Positions 1 to 10,900 of a stretch of DNA of 64,000 nt are shown piece by piece. A program made the position numbers and the translations under genes. This DNA comes from Tigriopus japonicus. Taxonomy: Eukaryota; Arthropoda; Copepoda; Harpacticoida; Harpacticidae. The stretch lies in assembly GCA_010645155.1 (NCBI GenBank), contig CM021314.1, positions 1,107,805-1,171,804 on the forward strand, read 5' to 3'. Positions within the stretch are counted from its first letter, which is position 1; each line of letters opens with the position of its first letter. The notes beneath the pieces are model-generated. The model did not search any database. It saw nothing but the letters and a program-made list of their open reading frames with translations, and had not been told where the DNA came from.

Positions 1-2870
1 TGGCCTTGTGGTCAATACTTGACAAACACTTCTATTCTCACAACCATTTTGGGAAAGTAAGATCACCTAAAAAGAGGGGCACATCATCCTATTTGGTACC
101 TCTAACACACTTCCAAACTGGCAAGACTACCATACCAGGTATATAGCTCCCCATGACATCATAACTCATTTACCATTTGCAGATACATAATGTTGCCAAG
201 TTCAAGCATGGGTTAGGAGCTGAAATAGGTTTAGTCTTAATCTACCTACAATGAAGATCATGGAGAGAACTTGCGTGATTACTGAATGAATAAAACAAAA
301 ATATTATTGCAATATGATTTCTGAAAGAAAAATGTGTTTCTACTAACTGCCATGTGTGTAGCATATTTTAGCAACCCTGATTGACCTTGCCCTTCACTTG
401 GGTTTGTTTATGTACGTCGGCTCCTATGTACGTGGATTTTCAATCCATGTAAAGTTCATAATACGGTAATCACTCCCATTCCAGACAACACCCTCCTTTA
501 GCCAGTTTTTAGTACCAGATCCTGCCAGGGCCGGGGGTGTCATTGCTTTGAATGGACACCTCCCGTGACTATGGAGGAGACGAGGACGACATCGGTTAGC
601 GATGTGAACATTTTACTGGCCATTGAATTCCAAAGGCATTTTGATACCTTTTTTATGAAACACAAGATGTGTTTCCAAAAAAAACAGACGACCAAAGACT
701 TCCTTCTTAAAAACATTTGGCCATTTTAGATGTTTTGCAAGTTTCTAAAACCTATTAGAATGTTTAGATAGTAAAATCACTCCATGAAAAATTTGATAGA
801 TATTCCAGTAATTTTTCAATTTTTTTACATAAAATTTCAGCAAATTTGTAAAATATCTCAAAAATTGGTTTCGATAAAAATTGGGGGAAAATTGAAAAAA
901 AAATATTTATGTAAAAAATAAATTTCGAATCCGGTCTCTAGACTAAAAAATAAGCTCGAGATCAGATTTCCCCGTGAAAAGAGAACATTCTGATGAATGT
1001 GTTTAGCTCGAGCGATTTCAGGCTCCATGGTCTCACTTAAAGGAAATAATGCGTCCATTTTTGAAGATTGTGTCTAGGTTGCGCCGATCCTTGAAATTAC
1101 CAGCCGACACCGTTCTTTCGCGCAAATCCTGCCTACATAATGCGCTCAATTTCCGGCCAGAATTTTGCAAACCCCAACGGGCCAAAGCGGCCCAAAATTT
1201 GCAACCCCCTCTCCGCTCCAATCTTTTCGGGCCAGTCGTTTTCCTCCTTTTTTAAAAACTCCGATAGCGTGGCCAATCGCCCGCCATTTCTCCTGAGAAA
1301 AAAAGCGAACCCGACTCCCCATCGCGAACCGAAACGCACTTGAACCTTCTGATCGGTCGGGCTGTATCGGCTCTTTTACGCGGTTAGGCCTCGCTTTCGT
1401 TTCCATCACCGTTGATCGAGACCATGGTAAATAAACGTCCCAACCTGGATGTTTTGATCCCACGTGTTGGTCCAGCTTGACAACACGGAAACTGGTCTTT
1501 CCGCGCCAAAACTCCGATTCCCGCGTGCTCTTTCCTCGGCGAATCCGGGCGAAAGACGGTCCACGTTGAACGAACGCATAAAAAGAATAGAAGGAGACGA
1601 ACGCCGCCGCCGAATTGAGGCATGACTGGCCAATCACCACGGTCAAGGGCGGAGAGAGGGGTGGGCGACAAAACATTCATTACGGAACGACGCCAAAGAG
1701 CTGATAAACCAGGGTGACCGATCAACGGAGGAGGGATTTCAAAACACTATGACGCTTTAAGATTATGACTAGGATTCAGAACGATAAACACCTTGAAAAC
1801 TCTTCTAATAATTAACTCTAATGATATGGCTCGGGATTACTAGCAAATGGATCGAAGCGTTGCAAGTCTATCCTGACAGATTTCCAACCTAATTCACGAT
1901 GCCCAAACTATATGAGCTCAAGTCATAGATAAATTCACGCCCATTAATTTCAAAACCCATTTCAGCTCGTTTAATCGTTGAAGATACTTTTACGTCCTAC
2001 GAGTGCGGTCACCCCGGTTGGCCTCGACAGCCAAACGCAACGGCAACTCGCGTTCGTCCGCTACAATACATACAAGAAAGCGAAGGAAAGAAGAAGAAGA
2101 CGACGACGAGGCCAGTCCCGCTCTCACAAGCTGGACCCCGAATTTCCACTCCATTGGCGTCTCTGCATACGGGTAAGACACGCCTCTCGCCGCCCACGCC
2201 CACCCCGCTTCCTCCGGCCCCACTGTCGCGCCCTCAATCCGGACTGTTAACGCCCACTCGAGCCGTTTTCCGCCTAGGATCTTGAGGCTCGGCCCGAACG
2301 GCGAATCGGGCCGATCGGGCCTAGTGGGCTGGCCGGTCATGTGTCGCTGACATATGCCCAACCATCGGGGCATTTCAAAGCCCGAGGGCGGGACGGGGCG
2401 GAACTGATTTGCGCGTTAGGGCGGTCCTCGAGCGAGACCGGACTCTGGCGCTTCTTTTGAGACCCGTGTCAACCGGGCTACTTTATTTTTTGGGCCGCAA
2501 ATCGGCGTTGAAAAATGGTCGATGGCCAGAGTCATGGAAAATGGGATTGCCTACTAAGGATGGTTTTCATTCGTTCTGTCGTCAGAAACGACGAGTCGAG
2601 TAATGCCAGAAATCTTGGACGCTTGAAGGCAAGGCCACATTTGAAATCGGGGGAAAGAAATGAAAACTTCGGGGGAATCTTGAATGATCAAATTAGGCGG
2701 GCCATTGCGAGAAATCCAGGACCTTCACGATAACGCGCGCGTGGCTGCTTGAGTTCGAGATCTTTGGATCGCATTCAAAACCCGTGATGCGTAAGCCACG
2801 CCGCTGTCCGTAAAATCGCTGACTCTAAACGCCCCGTCGTTACGTTGAAATGGCGAGGCCGTGAAATCCA
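1..2870. other. Region upstream of Syncrip, no supported gene
   Basis: The first ~1 kb is AT-rich. From about 1.05 kb to the Syncrip start the sequence becomes CpG-rich, which fits a promoter and 5'UTR region, but no TATA box or clear initiator could be fixed. The open frames here overlap on both strands, have no recognisable domain and look like GC-driven chance ORFs. An in-frame TGA at 2862-2864 closes the Syncrip frame just upstream of its first ATG. Confidence 0.5.
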
Positions 2871-5800
2871 ATGGGTTCTTTTCCGTCTGTTTTAGCCATG
2901 AGTGACCTCGCTGAGGTTCCCAAAGACTCGCATGGCGGGGATCCGCCGGCGGCCGACACGGTGAGCCACGGCGATTCCGCGGGCGCCGCATCCAATGGCC
3001 ACGCGTCCAATGCCACTTCCGCGCTCAACAGCTCGACCAATCACAACAACAACAACAATAATAACAGCCTCCACCACAATAAAAATGGCCCCGGATCCGA
3101 CCCGCCCGAACGCACGCCCGATCATGAAAAGTTACTGCAGTACGGTTTGGATCCCAAAGTGGCCGATCGATTGGACGATATCTACAAAACGGGTTAGTCT
3201 TGGATGATTGATTTGGTTAGTTGTATCGTAGTGTCCCACACGCTCCTTAGATCCTTCGCCAGGGTTTCGTGGGCTTCGGCCCCGTACCCACCAACTTGAC
3301 CGGTTGTCCATTGGCGAAGAATGAGTCATAGGCGTGTAAGATTATCCTCCTCACCTCAGTGAGGTCGCCGATATGTCCACGGTAGTCCGGTTTCGCACCC
3401 GAGAAACCGCTTCGAGCGCTCCTGGACTTGCGACCTTATCGAGTCAAACTCCCACTTCGTAACCATACCTAATTAATCATTCCATTCGTCTTGGAACTCA
3501 TGTAAATATTCATTTTTCGCAGGCAAACTGCAGCATTCCGATCTGGACGATCGGGCGTTAGATGCCCTGAAAGAGTTTCCCACCGACGGTGCTTTGGCCG
3601 TCTTGGCCCAGTTCCTCGAATCCAACCTTGGACACGTGTCCAACAAGTCCGCCTTCCTCTGCGGGGTCATGAAAACCTATCGGCAAAAGACTCGAGCGGC
3701 GGCCGGTGTGGGCGTGCCCGGGGGACCGCCCGGTGTGGCCTTGGCCGGTGGAGATTTACTCCACGACGTCAATGGATCGACTTCCCCGGCCAGTTTGGCT
3801 AATACGCGTGGTCCGGATGAGGAGAAAATCAATGCCATCCTCGAGCGAACGGGATACGCGCTCGATGTGACCACGGGACAGCGAAAGTACGGGGGACCGC
3901 CCCCCGGTTGGGAAGGCAACCCTCCTGGTCAAGGCTGTGAAGTAAGTTGTTGCTCGGAGGATGAATTTAGGTCAAACTGGTGTGGATAATAACGGCCTCT
4001 TGTAGGTATTCTGTGGCAAGATCCCGCGAGATCTCTTCGAGGATGATCTTATTCCTTTGTTTGAGAAATGCGGCACCATCTGGGACCTCCGACTGATGAT
4101 GGACCCGATGACGGGCTCGAACCGCGGCTATGCCTTTATCACGTTTACCACTCGGGACGCTGCCAATGAGGCAGTTCGACAGGTAATACAAATGCGATCC
4201 ATTTTTGTTGCTGTCGACCCTCGAGACACGAACAATAACATTCCCCCCTTTTGATCATTGCCCCCCTTTTTGCAAAACGCGGTTATCCAAGCACTAGCTG
4301 CTGAACTGACTTTCATTTGATCCCGGGCTCAGTAAGAGGGAGATAAATCCCCCTAATTGACACTCATGATATTCATCCTCCTCATCCTCCCTTATTACCG
4401 TGTAGCTGGATTCTTACGAGCTTGGCGAAGGAAATTGCATCAAAGTTAACGTTAGCGAGCCAAAGACTCGCCTCTTTATAGGCAATATCCCCAAGTCGAA
4501 AGGCAAAGACGAAATTCACGAGGAGTTCGAGAAGCTCTCAGGTAAAAATGATCAAACCAATCGCCACCAATTGGTGGTCTCTTCCGTAGTGTTGTTGACT
4601 TGTAGTAGTGCCAATTCTTCTTGAGCGAGAGTAGTTGACAGATTTTATAATCTCTTTCCTCTTTCGGAGGGCATAAACCCCATGTTGAAACAGCCTGAAC
4701 CGCATAATCCCAGTTCAGATTGTCCGAAACGTGTGATTCGGGGTGAAAGCATCGCAAGAAGCAAGCCTAATTGAGCCCTCCGTGCATTATTTCCCTTATT
4801 ACTCCTACTCTATGCCTCTCCATCCAGAGTGTCCACCTCTACAAACCAAAAAAAAAGAAAGCCATGTTTTAGAAATATGTCCAAGCCTTCAAAGGGGGCG
4901 GGCCACAAACTATCCACAAAAACAGACAAACCGAAACGATCAATGAATTATTATTAATAAAATAATCATCCAGTATCACATCCAAGTCTCTGGGCCCAAG
5001 ACTGTTTATTAAATGTGTTTCAGCTGAACGATTTTGAGCTTCGGAAAGGCAAAAAAATCGGTGTAACTATCTCTTTCAATAACCATCGCCTGTTTGTGGG
5101 TAACATACCCAAGAACCGGGATCGGGAGGAACTTCTCGAGGAGTTCTCCAAACATGCCCGTAAGCCGACCAAATACAGTAAACATCATAAAGTACTTGCA
5201 AAGAGACGAATTACTGCAAATAGTGTCTGCATTTGTAAATTATACTCCAACAAACAGGGTTACTGGTTGACCGGGCTCTGTAGTCTTTTTAGTTGTTAAT
5301 TAGTGAACAAAACCACTTCACAAAAGATGTATTGTTGGGAATCGCTCTGGTTTCTCGGGGATCAGAAACTCTACTCCTATCCTTTTAACAGCTTTGGTGA
5401 TACATCTTTTTGGAAGTGGCCCAGTTTTTTTTCTTCAAATTTTCGGTCAGCCCTGTTTGTTAGACATCGGAAGTGCATGATATAAAGCGTGACAAGATTG
5501 AATGATGCAATTGAAGGACGAATGTGAATGGATGGAAAACCCATTTGGTTGTTCGAAATTCAGTACGACGACGTAAAATGGATGGTGGACGCTTGAATCT
5601 CTCCTATATTCTCTCATCTCTCTGATCTGTCCATCTTTCCCTCACTGTTCCTTCTTTCTCTGCTGCTTTGCTCCTGTTTTTGACAACTAAATTGGGTGTT
5701 ATGTGTACACATTTAAAGATCTTAGCACACCAAGAAGCTAATAAAAATCCTTATTCCTACCCCATATTACAGCGGGATTGAGGGAAGTCATAATCTACAG

Positions 5801-6972
5801 TTCTCCCGATGATAAAAAGAAGAACCGTGGGTTCTGCTTCCTCGAATACGAGTCTCACAAGGCAGCGAGTCTGGCCAAACGCCGCCTTGAAACCAGTCGT
5901 GTGAAGGTCTGGAGCTGTGATATCATTGTGGATTGGGCCGATCCTCAAGAGGAACCTGACCAAGAAACCATGTCCAAGGTGAGACGAAATTTGCCGCCTT
6001 GTGATGGTGATGATGAGTAATTTATCCTCTATTTATTTGTTTTCCCACAGGTGAAAGTCCTGTACGTTCGCAATCTGACAGTCAATGTAACGGAGGAGAG
6101 GCTCCGAGAACTGTTTGAAAACCATGGTCGTGTCGAGAGGGTGAAAAAGATCAAAGATTACGCTTTTGTTCACTTTGAAGAACGCAAACAAGCCGTGGCA
6201 GCCCTGAAAGAGCTTCACGGATCAGAATTGGCCGGTGCCCAACTAGAAATCAGTCTGGCCAAGCCCCCTTCGGATAAGAAAAAGAAAGAGGACATGCTCA
6301 GAAAGCGGGATCAACGCATGTCGAAGAATATCTCTCACACGTAAGCTCATGAGTACCCTACAATTACGATCCGATTTGCCCTTGGGTTGACACGGTTCAA
6401 TGTCTATTCCAGCATGACGTTCCCTCCATTTCCACCCTTCCATAATCCTTACGGTCCAATGGGCGGGCCACCAGTTGGTATTTATGGTAGAGGCGGAGGC
6501 CGTGGGGGTCATCATATGGGCAATGGTATTCCTCGTGGGATGCCCCGCTATGACCCTGCCAATTGGTGTAAGTACCACACATACGATGGCTAAAGTGATT
6601 GGCAGACACACACATCATAATAAACATTTTCTTCCTTCTATCTCTATTTTAGTTGCCGGTTATTACAACTGGAATTGGGGAGGTGAAGGTTGGCCTGCCG
6701 GAGGTCGAGGTGGCAATGGCGGCTCAGGAATGGCCCCCTGGATGGGCGGTAGTCAGGAACAATGGGGCGGTGGCCCTCATCAAACCCGCTCAGGGCATCA
6801 CCACGGCCATCAGAATTTCCACAGCCATCACGGTGGAGGCTCAGGCTCAGGGGGAGGGAATGGCAGCAATTATTGGGCCAATAACACGAGTTTGGGCTCC
6901 TCGAATACCGGGGCCAATGGCCATTCCACTGCCCGACGAGGTGGGGGTGGTGCGGGCAAAGCCAAGTCTTAA
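2871..6972 (+). CDS. Syp: Syncrip / hnRNP Q-R RNA-binding protein (8 coding exons, one duplicated)
   Basis: Exons: 2871-3192, 3523-3941, 4006-4182, then either 4406-4541 or 5024-5159, then 5773-5978, 6051-6340, 6413-6567 and 6653-6972. All introns are GT-AG and phases agree, giving about 674 aa. The first ATG is 2871; the ATG at 2898 has a better Kozak context and may be the true start. Domains: an acidic N-terminal domain with [15 protein letters not shown] sequence (exon 2, residues ~108-190); RRM1 from ~247 (RNP2 VFCGKI, RNP1 RGYAFITF); RRM2 from ~328 (LFIGNI or LFVGNI, RNP1 NRGFCFLEY); RRM3 from ~421 ([15 protein letters not shown]). The tail is rich in Gly, His and Asn and lacks the RGG/Tyr repeats of vertebrate proteins. 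The family binds mRNA and acts in localisation, translation and splicing. Exon 1 carries a poly-Asn run. The family assignment is firm; the exact N-terminus is not. Confidence 0.95.
4243..4898 (+). promoter_or_regulatory. Possible docking/selector RNA pairing for Syncrip exon choice
   Basis: The intron before exon 4a contains two copies of CCCCCCTTTT (4243-4252 and 4261-4270). The intron between 4a and 4b contains AAAGGGGG at 4891-4898, which can pair with either copy over 8 bp. Such a pairing would loop out exon 4a and bring exon 3 near exon 4b, as in known docking/selector systems. The match is short and could be chance. Confidence 0.25.
4406..4541 (+). other. Syp: Syncrip alternative exon 4a
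   Basis: This 136-nt exon is preceded by ...CCGTGTAG and followed by GTAAAA. It enters in phase 0 and leaves in phase 1. It encodes the last strand of RRM1 and the RNP2 strand and first helix of RRM2 (core [16 protein letters not shown]). Joined to exon 5 at 5773 it reads ...EFEKLSAGLREV. It pairs with exon 4b as one of two interchangeable versions. Confidence 0.85.
5024..5159 (+). other. Syp: Syncrip alternative exon 4b
   Basis: This 136-nt exon is preceded by a polypyrimidine-TTTCAG acceptor and followed by GTAAGC. Length and phases are identical to exon 4a, and 20 of 45 encoded residues match it (core [16 protein letters not shown]). Joined to exon 5 it reads ...EFSKHAPGLREV. Including both copies would add 136 nt and shift the frame, so they should be used exclusively. 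From memory, vertebrate SYNCRIP resembles 4b more closely in the GKxIGVxIS stretch. Confidence 0.85.
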
Positions 6973-7613
6973 AAACAGCCTTTGGGTTTTGGCCAAAGGC
7001 CACCAGGGTGATTGGTTACCCTGCTAAATCTCAAGTGAAGATAGAATTTAAGCGTTTTATTTTTCCAGAAGAAGAACTTAATACGCCCATCCCCTCACAT
7101 CTGCCATGAGCTATTCAAGTCCCCCTTGCGTTCTATGTATCATCATCCCCCCCTCTCCCTCTATCAGAGAAGATATTTTAACTATATTTTGAACAGCCAG
7201 AAAATAATGAACTATGTTTTGTAGAGCAGAGGAACGATATCTGCTATTTATAATGATGAACTACTATAACCAGCCACAACTATCCCAAGAAGGTTTTTAG
7301 CCCACGAGACATGCCTAAATTTGAAATGTAATGTGTCATAATCTCTTTCAATACAAACCCATTTCATTATGTCGTCGTGAGTCTCCGTTGCTCCCTCTGG
7401 TGTCGACAATTGCAACCAACAAAAACGCAACTATTGTCCCTGAGACCCTGTTAGATGAGGCAGCAACTTCAACCATTTCAGGTTGCCGTTCCTCTTTATC
7501 AGGATTAAAGCCTTGAAAGACCCGTTCCAAGAGTCCTTTAAAGTGAGACAAAGCCAAGAAAACACGTCACATTTGGATTGGCCCCCCAAATTGTTCGACT
7601 CCCACAACCGCTC

Positions 7614-7664
7614 CCGTTGCTATTGCTGCTGCTATTGCTACTCCTATTACTACTACCCCTATCT
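7614..7664 (+). repeat. Interrupted (GCT/ACT)n trinucleotide tract
   Basis: Imperfect runs of TGC/TAC/TAT triplets lie within the probable Syncrip 3'UTR. They belong to the same compositional family as the tracts at 7877-7975 and 8160-8220. Confidence 0.7.
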
Positions 7665-7876
7665 ATCCATCCCCTTTCCATTTCATTGTCGTCTGGCAAC
7701 AATATTGGAAACGTTTGTTTCCGGCGTAAATTATTTTGTTCCACATTCTGGTGAACCGTCTATCATCTACTGAAAGCGAGAGAATATGTAAATTTGGTTA
7801 AAACCGATCACAGAAGCAAGATACGATTGATATATTGTCACACACACACACCTCCATTACTTCAAGATTGCTAGAA

Positions 7877-7975
7877 TTACTACTACTATTACTGCTATTG
7901 CTACTACATCATCATCGACTAAAATTATGATTGCTGCAATTAGTACATCTACTACTACTATCACCACCACCACCA
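7877..7975 (+). repeat. Interrupted (ACT)n / (ATC)n / (ACC)n tract
   Basis: Runs of ACT, ATC and CAC triplets are broken by short unique sequence. The tract lies within the probable Syncrip 3'UTR. Confidence 0.75.
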
Positions 7976-8159
7976 TTGCGATCACAATATCAACCTATTC
8001 AGACCATCACATCACGGTAAAAAAAATACCCACCCTACTGTAAACAAACCCCCGGAAAGTTGGGATTTCTTTTTTTGATTGGAACGAAAGTCACTTTGGA
8101 ATTGATTGAGGACGAAACAAATTATCTTTGATTGAGAACCTGCGTTAATCATAACTGTT

Positions 8160-8220
8160 GCTACATTATCACTATTATTATTATTACTACTCCTGCTGAT
8201 CCTATTACTACGATAACTAC
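8160..8220 (+). repeat. Interrupted (ATT/ACT)n tract
   Basis: ATT and ACT triplets are followed by CTG/CTA variants. This is the third such tract in the same probable 3'UTR. Confidence 0.7.
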
Positions 8221-8683
8221 ACAATTACTGATACCGTATTCTCTAAAAAAGCATTTGAATTCAACTGTGCACATCAACTGAATATTATTTTGATTTCCTA
8301 AGGCAAACAAAAGATGCATATGGTACTGTAAGAACAAGCAAAGAAAAGCGAGAAAAAAAGAATATCTCTAATTTTTGGACTAACCTGCTCTGACATGAAA
8401 AAGAAAAAAACATAGATGTCTGCTAAAATTATCCGTTACGAAAACAATGTTGTATTCTCTCACTGTATAAGTAGTTAGAAGCTTCTAAAAAACCGACGAA
8501 ACATTGGAACCAAGCTCCCGATCCCCTCTTCACTTTCTTCAACTCTGCTCCGCATATTCAACGACAAGAAAACGCGAAAACAACAACAAATCATTGACCC
8601 ATCATTACAATTCGACCGATACTGTCTCATCATTTAACTTGTGTTTCTCTTTACTTTGCTCTTCAAAAATGGGTTTTTGTCTC

Positions 8684-8689
8684 AATAAA
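8684..8689 (+). terminator. Poly(A) signal AATAAA, probably Syncrip
   Basis: A canonical AATAAA lies 1.7 kb downstream of the Syncrip stop. It is on the correct strand, and no other gene intervenes. Confidence 0.45.
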
Positions 8690-9262
8690 AGTTCTCGGAA
8701 TAACCTTGGGCTTCATTTGCACTGCAAACTTCAATCAAAGACGACGTTGGTGCAATTCCAATGGAAACTAACGTAATGAAAGATCATATTTTCATGGAAA
8801 GGACAGGCAGCAACAAGTTATAATTGGTCAGAAAATTATTATAGTCCACAAACATCGTGAATTTCTGGTTTTCTTGGTCTTTCCCTCACCAATTGCAACA
8901 ATTTCTCTAGATCCACGGAAAAGCATCGATCCATCGATCTCGCAGTTACGACACCGCTCCATCAATACCGTCGCCTTTGCCACTAAGATAAAAGAAACCT
9001 AGAAAATTGGATATTAACCTTGGATTTCATTTCATTCCTGGAAGTGTGCAAAATTATGCAATTTTTTCGGGCCATGGAGTAACACCTAAAGAGTTTGATT
9101 CCTTGTTCTATTCGGGAAAAATATCAACTTTGTTGAAGTTGACAACGGCTTCATGTTGTGTCGAAAATCACTTAAGGCAGGCTTGGTAAAAGAAAGCTAG
9201 TTTTTGTCGCCAAAGAATCTTGAATTTTAGGTATCCTCAATCTTCCCAAAATTTTGTCACAC

Positions 9263-9307
9263 CTAGAGCGCTATAATAAAAGGTTAGGTTTTATTATAGC
9301 GCTCTAG
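9263..9307. repeat. Perfect 19-bp hairpin with 7-nt loop
   Basis: The left arm CTAGAGCGCTATAATAAAA (9263-9281) and its exact reverse complement (9289-9307) flank the loop GGTTAGG. It is too short for a typical animal miRNA precursor. The flanking sequence shows no gene. Confidence 0.9.
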
Positions 9308-10329
9308 TCCAGGAACCCCTGAAAGGGGTGGACACGAACTCCTATTTTTGAAAAAATGGTATGAGGCCGAGGCTATATTTTGACACAGTGTCATTTAATC
9401 CTTAATAACGGCTAAAACTGTTGAACATGCGTCTTGAAAGAATTCAGTCAAACTTTTTGTGTTAATATTTGTGGACTGGATGTTCTTCACCTTGATTTTA
9501 GAGGTCCCAGCACTCTTTTACTCGTCTCATGAACTTTTGACATTCAGCTCTCCAAAGGATTTTAGTCCTCATAACGATGAGGAAAATACGTAAATGGAAT
9601 CTTGCTTCACCCATTAGTCCAACATCAGTGAAACAATGCTAAGCAGAGGTATCCGTGGTGGTATCTGGAGTGTTACTCCTCTTCCATCCTCGTCAACACC
9701 TCCACAACGCAGTAACCAATCCCATAGGAAAATGAAAGAACAAGAATGGTCTCATTTTGAAACAAGATGGAGTCCAAGTCGGAGATGTTGTTGGCTATAG
9801 CTATTGAAGGGCACTTTTGACGGTTCTGGATCAGATCAGCCATCTGATCCGGATTGGAATAGGAACAAAGGCAATCACAATGTCCTTGAGACAAAATGAG
9901 TGAAAAACATGAGGATTAAATCCGTGATTTTGGATTTGATTGAAAATGTTTCAAGCCTTGGGGCTCAAGAAGGTCGGGACCACGCAGGACTGGGGCTAAG
10001 GGTCCTTCAGGACCAAAGGATCATGTCTTATCATTGCAGGGATAGGCTCTCCAGGCTTGATAAGGTTTGATTGATCTTCTTAGATCCCCTTGTCCAGGAA
10101 TTAACAATCAGATTGAATGAAAAATTCACACAATTCAATCTTTGTGGGAGTATTTCATTCTAAAGACTTTGAGAGGGTCCATGTAATCCGGGTTAGACTG
10201 TCAGATCACCAATTTGGGCTGACTCACTCGAAAGGCAGATCAAAATATTGAGCCCATCCATTTCTGGTAGGTCCACCTGATAGGTTTCAAAGTCATCTTA
10301 ATTAGTTCTTCATTTGATGGAATTCTTGA

Positions 10330-10900
10330 CACTGAGGACTTCTTCTTTCTTTGTTCTATGTGGACCTTAATGCAAACGCAGATTCCTCTTGGAAAGGAAC
10401 CAAATTTACCCCAGAAACTCTCCTCCGGATCAAAATGGGGATTTTTATCGCGCTCATGCATTAGACAACTTGAACAACCTAAGAATATCTTACCTGTCCT
10501 TGAATTATCCTGAACTAAAAGACACAACCATATAATAAAAGAAATTCGAGGATGGACCATCATTTATAGAACAATGCCAAGGTGACACAACCTAAAACAA
10601 ACTTGATTTCATATAAAGTTTGGCATGTGTTAGTTGAGTTCAGGATAATACATGGATGGGTTCAATTGTAAGTTCAAAGATGTTAGTAAGACGTTCAAAT
10701 CGGATAATAGCTCGGAAAACCCTGCTATTTTGTTGTTTATAAGTCAAGGAATGGTAAGATATTCTTAAGTTGTTCAAGTTCAAGGATGAGCAAAAAGAAA
10801 CTCCCCGTTTTGGTCCATGGGAAAGGTTGTTCTTAATCCTTTTGCGGAAAAGAGGAATTTGGGCTCGGATTCCGGTCCATATTCGTTCTTTTTGCTTTAG
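10330..10900. repeat. Diverged inverted duplication (foldback)
   Basis: The minus strand of about 10330-10530 resembles the plus strand of about 10618-10900. Shared blocks include GTTCAGGATAAT, a near-identical 29-nt block around GGTAAGATATTCTTA, AAGAGGAAT and GGTCCA(C/T)AT, in the same order. Mismatches and indels show that it is old. Arms are 200-280 nt around a spacer of about 90 nt. It may be a foldback transposon or an inverted segmental duplication. Confidence 0.6.

Larger units (their letters stand above)
6973..8710 (+). other. Probable Syncrip 3'UTR
   Basis: This stretch follows the Syncrip stop codon and has no conserved ORF. It contains C/T-rich stretches and several interrupted trinucleotide tracts, and it ends near the AATAAA at 8684-8689. 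The UTR extent is inferred from that signal only; earlier cleavage is possible. Confidence 0.5.

Noticed and set aside
552..729. Small ORFs near 552 and 571 with an acidic MDTSRDYGGDEDD start
   Set aside because: Only 15 and 52 codons, with no downstream exon identified; might be an exon of a neighbouring gene but cannot be supported.
5303..5485. Possible third copy of Syncrip exon 4 between 4b and exon 5
   Set aside because: Read in all plus frames; no RLF-G-I-PK-type RNP2 sequence or 136-nt splice-bounded segment is present.
9263..9307. MicroRNA precursor interpretation of the 19-bp hairpin
   Set aside because: Total length of 45 nt is too short for a canonical animal pre-miRNA.
9673..9894. 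Minus-strand exon-like ORF ending in VVEVLTRMEEE
   Set aside because: A plausible acceptor precedes it, but no upstream exon with matching phase could be established and the neighbouring signal-peptide-like ORF lies in an inverted repeat.
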